This document shows, one piece after another, positions 25,835-34,801 of a stretch of DNA of 64,000 nt. Where the stretch lies: positions 124,001 through 188,000 of the forward strand of contig JAHIVW010000003.1 in NCBI GenBank assembly GCA_018816245.1, in the 5' to 3' direction. Under the pieces are notes generated by a model, which saw only the letters and a list, made by a program, of their open reading frames with translations, was not told the DNA's origin and made no database searches. The DNA comes from Nanobdellota archaeon (GTDB taxonomy: Archaea > Aenigmatarchaeota > Aenigmatarchaeia > QMZP01). The position numbers and the translations under genes were made by a program. Each line of letters begins with the position of its first letter. The first letter of the stretch is position 1.

Positions 25835-25912
25835 TTAGTTCACCTTAAAGGTTGTAGTTTATTATACCTCTGATTCTTTATAAGCTTATGCGGGATAGCG
25901 GTTTTGAAGATC

Positions 25913-27406
25913 CTACATCTGATAGAGTCCCTTTCTGATCTTCTGGAGGATCTCTTGTTCATCCCGATAGTATTCTGAAATAATCTTCCCGGTTTTGTTC
26001 ACGTCCCGGACCTGTTGTTTCACCAGCCACTTGAGAATTTCCGCCTTTTCTGCAAGATTCTTGTTGATATCATCATCCTCCATCCCGGAAAACAGCTTGA
26101 TATCATCCATGGTTCGCTGGGATTTTTCAAGGGTTACAATTTGATCCTTTGCAGGGAGCCACCGATAGAGGGTTGACAGATCGATCTTAATGTTGTCACC
26201 ACCGCCGGTAATAAGCTCTGCGATCTGCAGGACGCGCCGGATCTCCCGGCGACGATCCCGGTGCATAATGACCATAAGCTGTAGGCTCGAGAGCAAGGAC
26301 ATGGGGATCGAGATTGGAGGATTTGTCATCCGGCGGAACGCCTCTTCCGCGGTATTGGCATGCAGGGTCGCGTACACAGAGTGTCCGGTATGGATGGCCT
26401 CAAACAATACTTCAGCTTCCTTTGATCGTCGAATCTCTCCGACAATAACACGATCCGGTCGCATTCGCAATGCATTGATCATGAGTTGCAACATCCCAAC
26501 CTCGCCCTGCCCTTCTGCATTGGGCGGTCGGGTTGTCAGGGGAACCCAATGCAGATAGATAGGAAGCTGAATCTCTCGGGTATCTTCAATGGAAATAATC
26601 CGATGATTCGGGGGAATGAAGCTTGCCAGTACGGTCAAGAGGCTCGTCTTTCCACTTGCGGTGCCTCCTGCAATCAAGATATTTAGTTCATATTGAATAG
26701 CCAACCAGAGAAAAGCAGCGGCTTCAACGCCGATTGTTCCGTCTTCGATAAAATCAGCGATGGTCCATGGCCGTCTGGCGAATTTTCGGATCGTCAAGGT
26801 ATTCCCGGAAGAAATCGGGAAGAGGGTCGCATTTGCACGATCTCCTGTTGTCAAGTAAGCGTCCATCAGTGGGTGTAAGTGGGTAATCTGTGTCCCAACG
26901 CGCCGTCCAATCATCGCAGCATAGTTATAGATCTCAATTTCTTTCGAAATAGTAATGTCTGTTTTCAACCAACCATATTTTCGATGATAGACCCAGATCG
27001 GTTCCTTCGAACTGTTGATGACCACCTCTTCCAAGTTATCATCAACAAGGAGCATTTCAATTACCCCAAGACCAAGTGATCGGTGGGCAAGGAGTCCTGC
27101 AAGAACCTTTCGTTCCTTTTCTGGGTGCGTCGGGAGTTCTGTTTTGAGTATGGTGATTGTCCGCTCGATAAACTTTTGTTTTACCCGTGCTGATTCTTCA
27201 GGGTCAAGAACTTCAAGCGGCCTGAGCGACAGTTCTGCCAACATTCGTTCTCGAATAGAATCAAGGACAGCCCACGTTCCGCCTTCAATATCGGGGGTCA
27301 CTAGTTTGTATCGAGGAACAAAATCCTCGCGGTCTTTGATAATGACAATCTTCCCCGGAACACCATCTGCCTCAAGTTGATAGTGATCAATTTCTTGTGA
27401 TTCCAT
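25913..27406 (-). CDS. Type IV pilus/secretion ATPase (PilB/GspE/archaellar FlaI family)
   Basis: Hexameric motor for assembly of pilus-like fibres at the membrane. The 497 residues contain Walker A AGGTASGKTSLL near residue 245, the Asp-box region SIEDTREIQLPI, the Walker B-like segment DRVIVGEIRRSKEA and the His-box AIHTGHSVYATLHANTAEEA. The N-terminal domain (about 1-200) is of the archaeal TadA-like type. It is the last gene of a minus-strand operon of pilin-like and anchored proteins, 31 bp after the preceding gene. The expected TadC/FlaJ platform protein is not in the window. Confidence 0.93.
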   Translation of the reverse strand: MESQEIDHYQLEADGVPGKIVIIKDREDFVPRYKLVTPDIEGGTWAVLDSIRERMLAELSLRPLEVLDPEESARVKQKFIERTITILKTELPTHPEKERKVLAGLLAHRSLGLGVIEMLLVDDNLEEVVINSSKEPIWVYHRKYGWLKTDITISKEIEIYNYAAMIGRRVGTQITHLHPLMDAYLTTGDRANATLFPISSGNTLTIRKFARRPWTIADFIEDGTIGVEAAAFLWLAIQYELNILIAGGTASGKTSLLTVLASFIPPNHRIISIEDTREIQLPIYLHWVPLTTRPPNAEGQGEVGMLQLMINALRMRPDRVIVGEIRRSKEAEVLFEAIHTGHSVYATLHANTAEEAFRRMTNPPISIPMSLLSSLQLMVIMHRDRRREIRRVLQIAELITGGGDNIKIDLSTLYRWLPAKDQIVTLEKSQRTMDDIKLFSGMEDDDINKNLAEKAEILKWLVKQQVRDVNKTGKIISEYYRDEQEILQKIRKGLYQM

Positions 27407-27437
27407 ACCCCATCTTCCATTGGAACCATGCCTTTTA

Positions 27438-27998
27438 TTACTTCAGCAGACCCATCCGCTGCTTCCAATGCCAGTAGCGGATCTTGTTCCGTAATACAAA
27501 AAGGAGAATTGCGAGCACAAAGAGACCAACAGGGATGACCAAAAAGATGGGCTGGTCACGAGGAAGTGGAGGAAGTTCAATCCTCCCGCTCCGCCGAATG
27601 ATCGCGACGATGATAACGACGATTGCGAGTACAAGAAGCACAAGAAATCGGGTCATCTTTCGGTTCTGTTTCATTCGCTTGGGGAGGATTTCTTTCTTTT
27701 TCCGAGCGGCTGGTTCTGGTTGTCCTGGTGGAAGGAGAACAGGCTTGCCAAATGCTGGATAGTGAAGTTTTAGGAGCTGGTGATCCTCGAGGATATTCCC
27801 CCAATTTTCGATGGTTCTGACTTCAACACCGAGCAGGGAAGCAGCTTCCAAAACCGTCATTCCCTTCCGAGCAGCAACCTCTCGGATGAGCCGGTCAACT
27901 TTTGTCTCAATATGTTGTTTCACTTCCCCAGGGGTTGCTGCCTGTACTACCTTGACGGCTTCTTTGACTGCCTGAGGAATTGGTTTTTTCTCTGCCAC
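27438..27998 (-). CDS. Membrane protein with N-terminal helix-turn-helix-like domain, pilus operon
   Basis: From a GTG at 27998 (reading MAEKKPIPQAVKEAV) the protein has 186 residues; the longer track version reads back into the previous gene and is less likely. A helical N-terminal part (about 1-90) contains GMTVLEAASLLGVEVRTIENW, which looks like a helix-turn-helix or winged-helix fold. It is followed by a basic linker, one helix (about 116-134), a short exposed loop and a second helix (about 147-165). It could be a cytoplasmic-domain platform accessory of the pilus machine. Not a recognised TadC. Between the 213-residue protein and the ATPase. Confidence 0.6.
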   Translation of the reverse strand: MAEKKPIPQAVKEAVKVVQAATPGEVKQHIETKVDRLIREVAARKGMTVLEAASLLGVEVRTIENWGNILEDHQLLKLHYPAFGKPVLLPPGQPEPAARKKKEILPKRMKQNRKMTRFLVLLVLAIVVIIVAIIRRSGRIELPPLPRDQPIFLVIPVGLFVLAILLFVLRNKIRYWHWKQRMGLLK

Positions 27999-28039
27999 AC
28001 GCCCACCATATGTTATTCGGTTCAGAGGTTCATAAACTT

Positions 28040-28681
28040 CTATGTGCTCCCACAGACACCGTCGATGCAGGTGAGATAGCCAGCGAGCAACTGTTTGCAC
28101 GCCTCAGGAGAGAATTCCCCTGATTGAATGATTTCACCCCCTTCCTTGACCGTGCAGAAATTGAGCATGCTATTATGTGATGCCGTGAAAGAGGTTCCGA
28201 TCCCCATAAAGTTCTGCCAGACAAATTCCTGGTTTTCCGTGCCAGTAACAAACGTCCCTTCTGATGTTCTGATACACTCCAGAACTGAGGTGCAAGTTCG
28301 ACAGACACCAGTTGGGTCACATACGGGAAGCGGATTCTCACAGTCATAATTAACAAACGTTGTTGATCCGTTGGCGATGGTTTCAGTATATTGGGGAGTG
28401 CAGGAGAGGGGTTCATCTTCTGTTTCATTCGTTTCGGTCATGGCTTGATCGTTTCCTGTTTCACTGTTTTCCGCGCCTGTTGCTGTTGCGGTATTATCTT
28501 GATCCTGTCCAGCTTCATTCTGACCTTCAGTGCCGGTTTCGTTTTGCGTCCCGGGTTCACCTGAAAGAGACGTCGGTGAACCGAGATTCGGATGTTCTTG
28601 AACAGCAGTTTCCAAGAAGAATGAGAGAAAGATCCCAATAATAATCGCGGCAAGGATGAGGAGCGGAATTTTACCTCGCAT
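28040..28681 (-). CDS. Anchored extracellular Cys-rich protein, pilus operon
   Basis: The preferred start is the ATG at 28681 (MRGKIPLLILAA); the track version adds 17 implausible residues. A single N-terminal membrane helix (about 5-25) is followed by a Glu/Thr/Asn/Gly-rich linker (about 30-90). A compact domain with ten cysteines follows (VCDPTGVCRTCTSVLEC and CIDGVCG). That pattern suggests disulfides outside the cell. Its place between pilin-like genes and the ATPase suggests a surface component of the fibre or its base. Not a recognised family. Confidence 0.65.
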   Translation of the reverse strand: MRGKIPLLILAAIIIGIFLSFFLETAVQEHPNLGSPTSLSGEPGTQNETGTEGQNEAGQDQDNTATATGAENSETGNDQAMTETNETEDEPLSCTPQYTETIANGSTTFVNYDCENPLPVCDPTGVCRTCTSVLECIRTSEGTFVTGTENQEFVWQNFMGIGTSFTASHNSMLNFCTVKEGGEIIQSGEFSPEACKQLLAGYLTCIDGVCGST

Positions 28682-28715
28682 ATCTTTTCTCTTTGTTTTC
28701 GGACTACAAGTACTT

Positions 28716-29945
28716 TTATCCAAACAAATCAACGGTTTCCTCTTCTACGGCCTGCGCATTCTCAAGGAGATCGCTGAAATTATAATACTCTGCGAACCGT
28801 GTATTGATTTTCACCCAATCCGGGAGATGCCTGACATGATATCCCTTGGCCTCTTGCGACTGGAAATAGTAAAAATCAACAATTGACTGATTTTCCTTGA
28901 CCGGGAGGCCGGCATCCTCTAATTCCGGAATATATACAAACGAATCGAGTGCATCGAGCATGCTGTAATTATTCCCTGTGAAATTCCCTTGAAGCCGCTC
29001 ATAAACCGAGGCGCCAACACCAACCTGGTACCGTTTGGTGAGAACCGTATCATTCAGAGGGATATGCCAAACACCATTGGTGAAGTTATCCAGCGTGATA
29101 AAGGGATACGGCTCATCGTTCAGAGTTTGGGTTATGGCAGCGATCGCACCGGCTGCACCAACAACAAAACACGAGACGCTCGGTGTCCCGGCCCCTTCAC
29201 CAATTATCCCTGTAAAGCCGGTGATTCCCGTTGGATCTGTTGTGACGAGAATCTTTCCTTCTCCTGTGTCACCCTCATCGAATGTGACGAGACCGCTACA
29301 GTTGCCACTGCTCGCTGATCCGGTCAGGAGCTTTTTTGCATAGTAGCTATACAGGCTCAGGTTATAGGTCCGCTTGATGATGCCTGAGGTTTTCGCGATA
29401 TACAGCGGATCATCAAAACCTTCCACAGTGAAGAAAAGAGGCGTTTTGGTGCGTTTCTCAAATATTGCCCTCCCAAAAGGATCTGAAATATTAACGAGGA
29501 TATCATAGGTTCCAGAGATAGTCATTCCGCTAATGTTATCCAATTGCGGTGTCAAAAAGGAAATTGACGTTTCAAATCCCGTTGTAATATTCTGTATCTT
29601 CATCTTCCAATCAGTAAGGGTATTATTTTGCATAAGGGTATTGGGAACACCATAAAGTGTTCCATTCAAAATTAATTCAACTCCTCGATACCCGGTATTA
29701 TCCATGAATTCACCATTTGTCACCACATGATCTGTGATTGCAATGAAAGCCCGTTTTGCTGACGTAGTTACCCCTTTTTGAAAATCTGCCTCGATTGTTT
29801 TTTCGACAATGCGCATCTGATCAATGACCACCATTTCTGCAACCGCTGAATGCTGTTCTTGGAAGGTAGTGAGGGAGAATGCAAAAAGGGAAAACAGAGG
29901 AATTGCGATCACCAACGCCATGAGCGAGTAGGCTTGTCCCTTCAT
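28716..29945 (-). CDS. Pilin-like surface protein with N-terminal hydrophobic helix
   Basis: Starting at the ATG 29945 (MKGQAYSLMALVIAIPLF), which overlaps the previous gene's stop (ATGA), the protein has 409 residues. A short KGQ leader and a hydrophobic helix of about 20 residues are the form of class III/type IV pilin-like signals. The remaining ectodomain is beta-rich and bears several N-glycosylation sequons (NISG, NLSL, NFTG, NYSM). Likely assembled or displayed by the ATPase encoded downstream. The exact role, major or minor subunit or adhesin, is not visible. Confidence 0.65.
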   Translation of the reverse strand: MKGQAYSLMALVIAIPLFSLFAFSLTTFQEQHSAVAEMVVIDQMRIVEKTIEADFQKGVTTSAKRAFIAITDHVVTNGEFMDNTGYRGVELILNGTLYGVPNTLMQNNTLTDWKMKIQNITTGFETSISFLTPQLDNISGMTISGTYDILVNISDPFGRAIFEKRTKTPLFFTVEGFDDPLYIAKTSGIIKRTYNLSLYSYYAKKLLTGSASSGNCSGLVTFDEGDTGEGKILVTTDPTGITGFTGIIGEGAGTPSVSCFVVGAAGAIAAITQTLNDEPYPFITLDNFTNGVWHIPLNDTVLTKRYQVGVGASVYERLQGNFTGNNYSMLDALDSFVYIPELEDAGLPVKENQSIVDFYYFQSQEAKGYHVRHLPDWVKINTRFAEYYNFSDLLENAQAVEEETVDLFG

Positions 29946-31822
29946 ATCCAAATCCGTATATCTAATTGTGCTGGACCCCAGAGTGAAGGCACATCGCCAA
30001 TACTTTGCGATTCATTTGAGATGTCAATTGCTTGGATAAAGGGGCCGAGCAGTTCTTCGAGTCGTTCGTACGCATCAGCAACAGCATCACTCTCATTCGC
30101 AAAGACAGTACCATACCCAACCGTGCTTCTGATTAATGTTGTGACACTTGCCAGTGCATTGGCAGGATCAATCCCATATCCCTGCGTGAAGTTGAGGGAG
30201 AACAGGTTATTTGCACCGGCAACAAGGGCATTCGCAGACGACACCGGAGTGTACCCGAAGCGAGCAAACTCCACAATCAAAGGATTAGAACTTGGGTTGT
30301 TTGGGTCATGATTGTATAAGACATCTCCATTTACAAATACCTGTTGAACAGGATTCGCTCCTGAGTAGTACAACCATGGAAGTTTGTAGAGTGCTGCAAG
30401 CGGTTCTGATTCGTTATGGATTGAGACATTCCACGTGACATTTCGATAGAACTCGGGAACTGCTTCATCTTGTTCGTACAGTGAGAATAGACTCGCCTGG
30501 GTTGTAAGATCAACTTTTCCAAAGACAATAGTATAAGGGTCATACCCAACCTCAACATACGATGTATCACGCCGAATGACTCGCTGATAATAATCCCTTC
30601 TCGTTCGCGTAACGTATTTATCAATATCAACAACAACCCAGAACACCCCCGTTGAAAATTCGGTAACAGAAATCCCAGAAGCCGCAAGTGTTGTTGCAAT
30701 CTCTGTTTCGTTCCAGAACACAGAGCCATTGGTAACATTTTTTATACTAATGTAATAAGATACCCCTTTCCAAGTGATATTCAAGGTCGCATTCTGGATT
30801 GGTGTTCCGCCGCTCTCATTTGTAAAGTTCAAGGAGACGTTAAGCCCGCTCACATTACCAAGGACAAAGATGGGCTTTTTATACCGAATTGGTGCTTCAG
30901 AAAGAACCTCATAGAAATGGAAACGAGCGGGGTTTGAGATTGTCGCCAAGGTAGTGGTATTGTATTGAACAACGAAATGGGTTGCTCCGTCATCGCCTCC
31001 TTCTGCTCCACCACTTCCGTATCGGCTGACAACACTCACTGTATTATTTCCAGGGACAATGTAGTCGGTAATGTCGGTTAATCCCTTTCCTGAAGACTGA
31101 TAGACAAAATTACCATTCACATACACCTTAAAAGGATTATCAATCCATGCTGTCTCAATGAATGTGCTTGCATTCGAAATATTTGCATTCAACGGGACTT
31201 CAAGTAAATAAGTGATATTAACCTGATTGCCGTTATTCCCCATGGGAAATTGTTTCACGGAACTGGTAATGACATCCCCCAACATAATCAGAGTATTGTT
31301 TTTTGTCGCGGTAATGAGCCACGCACGGGAAATATATCCATAGGATGGTTTGCCGATTTCGAACCCGCTTGCAATAGCGCGCTGTCTGATAACGAATCGA
31401 GCTGTTTCAGTGATATTCCGTTCAAAGAGCTGCGTTCCATCCATGAGAATCTGTGCATTGTATGGGGTACCGTTGAAAAATGGCGACAAAACACTCCCGG
31501 TGATGTTTTCAGCATAGGTTGTATTTCCTTCGGCCCAAAATGCTCCGATGACATCTAAGAGATCGCGCCCGCGATCCGATTGGGTAAGAATCCCGGCGGC
31601 GAAAAGATCAGCAAGAACCGGATAATTATCCTCAAGGTCTCCCACGGTTGCTGTCTGGGTCAGCAAGAGTGTATCTCTGCTCACCATGGAAAGGCGCTGC
31701 ACCGTGAGCTCAGGGGCTGACGTTGAGAAGGAAAGGGCACTCAGCATGATCGCAAGCGTTAGCAGCAACCCCACTGAAACCATGGCGTCGATTGATAGTA
31801 GAAACCCTCGTTGTGTTCGCAC
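29942..31822 (-). CDS. Large pilin-like surface protein (adhesin-type)
   Basis: Starting with a GTG at 31822 the protein (626 residues) opens with RTQRGFLLSIDAMVSVGL and one hydrophobic helix (about 10-30), a pilin-like N-terminus. The following 590 residues are beta-rich with many NxS/T sequons, including NITE, NVSG, NESE and NFTQ. The GTG is preferred because GGTGAGGGG precedes it and the TATATA at 31858-31863 lies 38 bp upstream; the track extension crosses that box. It leads the minus-strand pilus operon. Its size suggests a tip adhesin or surface scaffold. Confidence 0.68.
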   Translation of the reverse strand: MRTQRGFLLSIDAMVSVGLLLTLAIMLSALSFSTSAPELTVQRLSMVSRDTLLLTQTATVGDLEDNYPVLADLFAAGILTQSDRGRDLLDVIGAFWAEGNTTYAENITGSVLSPFFNGTPYNAQILMDGTQLFERNITETARFVIRQRAIASGFEIGKPSYGYISRAWLITATKNNTLIMLGDVITSSVKQFPMGNNGNQVNITYLLEVPLNANISNASTFIETAWIDNPFKVYVNGNFVYQSSGKGLTDITDYIVPGNNTVSVVSRYGSGGAEGGDDGATHFVVQYNTTTLATISNPARFHFYEVLSEAPIRYKKPIFVLGNVSGLNVSLNFTNESGGTPIQNATLNITWKGVSYYISIKNVTNGSVFWNETEIATTLAASGISVTEFSTGVFWVVVDIDKYVTRTRRDYYQRVIRRDTSYVEVGYDPYTIVFGKVDLTTQASLFSLYEQDEAVPEFYRNVTWNVSIHNESEPLAALYKLPWLYYSGANPVQQVFVNGDVLYNHDPNNPSSNPLIVEFARFGYTPVSSANALVAGANNLFSLNFTQGYGIDPANALASVTTLIRSTVGYGTVFANESDAVADAYERLEELLGPFIQAIDISNESQSIGDVPSLWGPAQLDIRIWI

Positions 31823-31857
31823 CAGACACCCCTCACCTTGAATTGGAGTTGAGTTAT

Positions 31858-31863
31858 TATATA
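31858..31863. promoter_or_regulatory. Shared TATA element between divergent pilin-like genes
   Basis: TATATA lies in a 62-bp gap between outward-facing genes. It is 25 bp before the plus-strand ATG (31885) and about 38 bp before the minus-strand GTG (31822). No second TATA-like box is visible for either gene, so one near-symmetric box may serve both directions. Confidence 0.5.
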
Positions 31864-31884
31864 GCTCCAAACCGAAAAAGAGGT

Positions 31885-32271
31885 ATGCGGCACGGCCAGG
31901 CAACTGTTGAATTCCTGATGATCTTCATGCTTTTCCTCGCGGCCCTAAACGTAGTTGCGGTTGTTGCCTACCAACGCTATACCGAGATCCAAACAATTCG
32001 CCAGGATATTGAGGCCAATACGCTTGTGGTATCGCTAGCGAATACCCTCAATTCCGCTTTTCTCGCAGGTGACGGGTTCAGAATTAACATGAGTCTTCCC
32101 AACTCCGTTGGAAACACCAACTATACGATTCACGTCTTGGGAAATCTTCTCATGTTGAATACGAGTCGCGATACCTATAGCGAAACGCTTTTTACACCAA
32201 ATATAACCGGAACTTTTGTTCCTGGTTTAAATACAATCCGTAATATTAACAATAACGTGGTGGTGCAATAG
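31885..32271 (+). CDS. Class III signal-peptide pilin-like protein
   Basis: The ATG at 31885, 25 bp after the shared TATA and preceded by AGAGGT, gives MRHGQATVEFLMIFMLFLAA, a textbook archaeal class III pilin signal (GQ, then E at +5 of a hydrophobic helix). The 128-residue protein has a short beta-rich ectodomain (about 50-128). It probably is a pilin subunit cleaved by an EppA-type prepilin peptidase. It is followed one base later by another pilin-like gene. The 32-residue upstream extension in the track is spurious. Confidence 0.8.
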   Translation: MRHGQATVEFLMIFMLFLAALNVVAVVAYQRYTEIQTIRQDIEANTLVVSLANTLNSAFLAGDGFRINMSLPNSVGNTNYTIHVLGNLLMLNTSRDTYSETLFTPNITGTFVPGLNTIRNINNNVVVQ

Positions 32272-32272
32272 A

Positions 32273-32773
32273 ATGCGAGGACAAATTTGGTCATTAGACG
32301 CGATCGCGTCTATTCTGATTTTTGTTTCAGCGTTTCTGCTTCTCGCTTTTGCATGGAACAATGCCCAGGTTCAGTTGATGGAACGGCAAACACAACTCCA
32401 TCTTGAATCACGAGTAATTGGAATTTCAGACAGTCTCCTTCGTACCCCGGGCCTTCCCCTCGATTGGAATGCAGGAAATGTCCAGTCAATCGGCATCATC
32501 AAAGAAGAAAACGTTATCAACCAGACCCTTTTGATCCGGTTTCTCGATCTTCCAGAGACAATAGCAAAAGCGACGTTTGGGATTTCTGATGCTGCGTACT
32601 TTTTCCAACTGTTTGATATCAATGGGAGCATTCGTTATGTCAATGATCAACTCGCTGTTAGCGGAACGGCTCCTCATCAAAACGCCACACTTATTGTTCC
32701 TGTTGTCCGGTTTGTGCTCCTTGACGGCGACCCAGTCAAACTCTTCCTTACCTTGTGGGTGCCACGTGATTAG
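32273..32773 (+). CDS. Pilin-like protein
   Basis: 166 residues opening with MRGQIWSLDAIASILIFVSAFLLLAF, a short basic leader with GQ and a hydrophobic helix, as in the neighbouring pilin-like proteins. The rest is a beta-rich exposed domain ending PVKLFLTLWVPRD. It begins one base after the previous stop, so the two are an operon. Its 3' end overlaps the stop of a small minus-strand gene by four bases. Confidence 0.7.
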   Translation: MRGQIWSLDAIASILIFVSAFLLLAFAWNNAQVQLMERQTQLHLESRVIGISDSLLRTPGLPLDWNAGNVQSIGIIKEENVINQTLLIRFLDLPETIAKATFGISDAAYFFQLFDINGSIRYVNDQLAVSGTAPHQNATLIVPVVRFVLLDGDPVKLFLTLWVPRD

Positions 32774-33039
32774 AGATCGAATTCAAAAAACTTGTACTTG
32801 ATCGTGAGCCGGTACCCTTTTTTCTTCATGCTTCTGAGAAAGTCGTCAGAGGATCCCGATCCCTTTCCTTTCCCCATTAAATACTTGACCACAGCCTCGG
32901 TGCTCAGAAGAATACTCTTGATCTCGATAATAATATGCTTCCCCTGGACAATGACTTCAGCTGCAGGATGCTCTCCAATGGTGACATAGAAATGGAGCTG
33001 CCCCGACAGTTGATCGAGAAACTCACCAAGCTGCCCCAT
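32770..33039 (-). CDS. Small protein of unknown function
   Basis: 89 residues, not recognised. It has an alternating beta-strand pattern (GQLHFYVTIG, AAEVIVQGKHIIIEIK) followed by a helical VVKYLMGKGKGSG segment and a final strand TIKYKFFEFDL. No signal or membrane helix. It lies 17 bp after another small protein on the same strand, and the two probably work together. Clean spacing and no stops argue for a real gene. Confidence 0.55.
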   Translation of the reverse strand: MGQLGEFLDQLSGQLHFYVTIGEHPAAEVIVQGKHIIIEIKSILLSTEAVVKYLMGKGKGSGSSDDFLRSMKKKGYRLTIKYKFFEFDL

Positions 33040-33056
33040 AGTGCACCGCTCGGCCG

Positions 33057-33272
33057 TTACCGCTTGGCAAGTGGGACAAGGGTGAACTCAATCTTCCCTT
33101 CGAGCGTGACCTTGGACTTCCCGATATTGAAGGCAACGCCGTTCAAATCGATTTTCGCCTTGGTTTCTTTGCCCTGAAGGAGTTCAAGAACCTGAAGGAT
33201 CATCCCTTCCTTGTTTTTCAAGAGTTCTTGGATGATGCTCGTTCCGGTGCCAGTGGATGTGTTTTTCGCCAT
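33057..33272 (-). CDS. Small protein of unknown function
   Basis: 71 residues with a disordered start (MAKNTSTGTGT), a helix (SIIQELLKNKEGMILQVLELL) and two or three beta strands (KIDLNGVAFNIGKSKVTLEGKIEF). The strand pattern resembles that of the next gene. It diverges from the HerA-like ATPase with a 40-bp gap that holds a CTATAAATAC box for the plus strand. No function can be assigned. Confidence 0.55.
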   Translation of the reverse strand: MAKNTSTGTGTSIIQELLKNKEGMILQVLELLQGKETKAKIDLNGVAFNIGKSKVTLEGKIEFTLVPLAKR

Positions 33273-33312
33273 ATGATCATTAATATGCGAAATCGCCTAT
33301 AAATACACACTC

Positions 33313-34605
33313 ATGGAGCGAATTATTGTTGGACGGAACGTCGCAGATCTTGCCTCATTCGGCGACAAGGGAACCGGGTTTCTGGGGAAGCATGTTGTTG
33401 GTTCTGGGGAGCAGATGCACCTCACGAACCCGATTTATATGGATCTTGCACGGCCGCATATCGTCCTTGTATGCGGCAAACGCGGCACAGGAAAGAGCTA
33501 TGACGGCGGTGTTGTCGCCGAAGAAGTGTCCCTGTTGTCGCCGGAGATCCGGAAGAACCTCTCGGTGCTTATCTTCGATACCATGGGTATCTACTGGTCC
33601 ATGAAGATGGCCAATGACCGGGACCAGGATCTGCTCAATGAATGGGGGCTCAAGCCACATGCCATGAAGACAAAGCTCGTTGTCCCAAAGGCATTTGTTG
33701 AATCGTACAAGGAGGTGGGTGTTGCCGTGGATGCGCCGCTAGTGCTTCCCTGCGGGGAACTCTCGGCAACGGATTGGATTATCGCCTTCGGCTTCTCGCC
33801 AATCGACGAACACGGGATCGGCATTGAACGCGCCATCAAGGCTGTCAGCAAGCGGTACGGCACCGTGTACAGCATCGATGACATCACCAAAGCCATCGGG
33901 GAGAACAAGCGGTTGCAGCAGCACGTCCGGGAATCCCTCTTGAACCGGTTTGAAGCAGCAAAGGAGTGGGGGCTCTTCGAGAAACGGGGAACGCCGCTTC
34001 AAGAGCTGTTTGCTCCCGGGGTGATCACGATCGTTGACGTGTCCCACTATGCTGGGGCCAATGCCGGCTGGTCTGTCCGCGGCATGCTGGTGGGGCTGCT
34101 GAGCAGGCAGATCTATCAGGAACGCCTCGTGTCACGAAAGGCAGAGGAGTTCGAGGTCATCTCCGGCGAGCGCCGGAAGACCATTCCTATGGTCTGGATC
34201 ATGATCGACGAGGCCCACATGTTCCTGCCGAACGACGGGGAGACCGCGGCAAGCTCGGCGTTGCAGACTCTCGTCAAGCAAGGCCGTGAACCCGGGATCT
34301 CCTTGCTGTTCATTACTCAGCGACCTAACAAGCTGCATGAGGACGCCCTGGCGCAGGCGGATCTGGTGATCAGCCACCGGCTGACCGCGAAGGCGGACAT
34401 CGAGGCGCTGCGGAGCGTCATGCAGACCTACATGCTCGAGGACCTGCAGGACGCGCTCAACGGCCTGCCGGACATCAAGGGCGCGGCCCTGATCCTTGAC
34501 GACAATTCGGAACGCATTCTGAGTGCAGTGATCCGGCCGCGGTTCTCGTGGCACGCGGGCGGGTCGCCGATGGCAGTCAAGAAGAAGAGTTTGTTTGAGG
34601 AGTGA
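33313..34605 (+). CDS. HerA-like/FtsK-superfamily ATPase
   Basis: 430-residue P-loop ATPase with Walker A CGKRGTGKSYDGG near residue 58, Walker B WIMIDEAHMFLP near residue 299 and a sensor-like LLFITQRPNKLHEDAL. This is the COG0433/HerA pattern for hexameric DNA translocases that act with nucleases such as NurA in end processing. The N-terminus has a short barrel-like region (VGRNVADLASFGD). The DNA here is more GC-rich than that around it. CTATAAATAC about 20-25 bp before the ATG gives a leaderless promoter. No nurA gene is seen, but a nuclease-like gene lies 200 bp downstream. Confidence 0.85.
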   Translation: MERIIVGRNVADLASFGDKGTGFLGKHVVGSGEQMHLTNPIYMDLARPHIVLVCGKRGTGKSYDGGVVAEEVSLLSPEIRKNLSVLIFDTMGIYWSMKMANDRDQDLLNEWGLKPHAMKTKLVVPKAFVESYKEVGVAVDAPLVLPCGELSATDWIIAFGFSPIDEHGIGIERAIKAVSKRYGTVYSIDDITKAIGENKRLQQHVRESLLNRFEAAKEWGLFEKRGTPLQELFAPGVITIVDVSHYAGANAGWSVRGMLVGLLSRQIYQERLVSRKAEEFEVISGERRKTIPMVWIMIDEAHMFLPNDGETAASSALQTLVKQGREPGISLLFITQRPNKLHEDALAQADLVISHRLTAKADIEALRSVMQTYMLEDLQDALNGLPDIKGAALILDDNSERILSAVIRPRFSWHAGGSPMAVKKKSLFEE

Positions 34606-34608
34606 AGA

Positions 34609-34794
34609 ATGCAGAATCTTCTGTTGATAGGGATTGTATTACTATTACTAGCTATCGTAATCTATGTTTCTGGGTTCTTTCAGATTCTGATGTTTTTCGT
34701 GATGATGCTTGGTTTCGGCTTATTTGGAATAATCTGCATTGGCTATTGGATTTATTTAGAACGACAAAATACAAGCGGATCTGGTGGAGTATAA
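34609..34794 (+). CDS. Small membrane protein, two or three helices
   Basis: 61 residues, almost all hydrophobic (LLLIGIVLLLLAIVIYVSGFF, then a second stretch to about residue 50), with a short polar end QNTSGSGGV. It begins 3 bp after the HerA-like stop and is probably co-transcribed with it. Not recognised. Confidence 0.55.
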   Translation: MQNLLLIGIVLLLLAIVIYVSGFFQILMFFVMMLGFGLFGIICIGYWIYLERQNTSGSGGV

Positions 34795-34801
34795 GTCTTC
34801 T

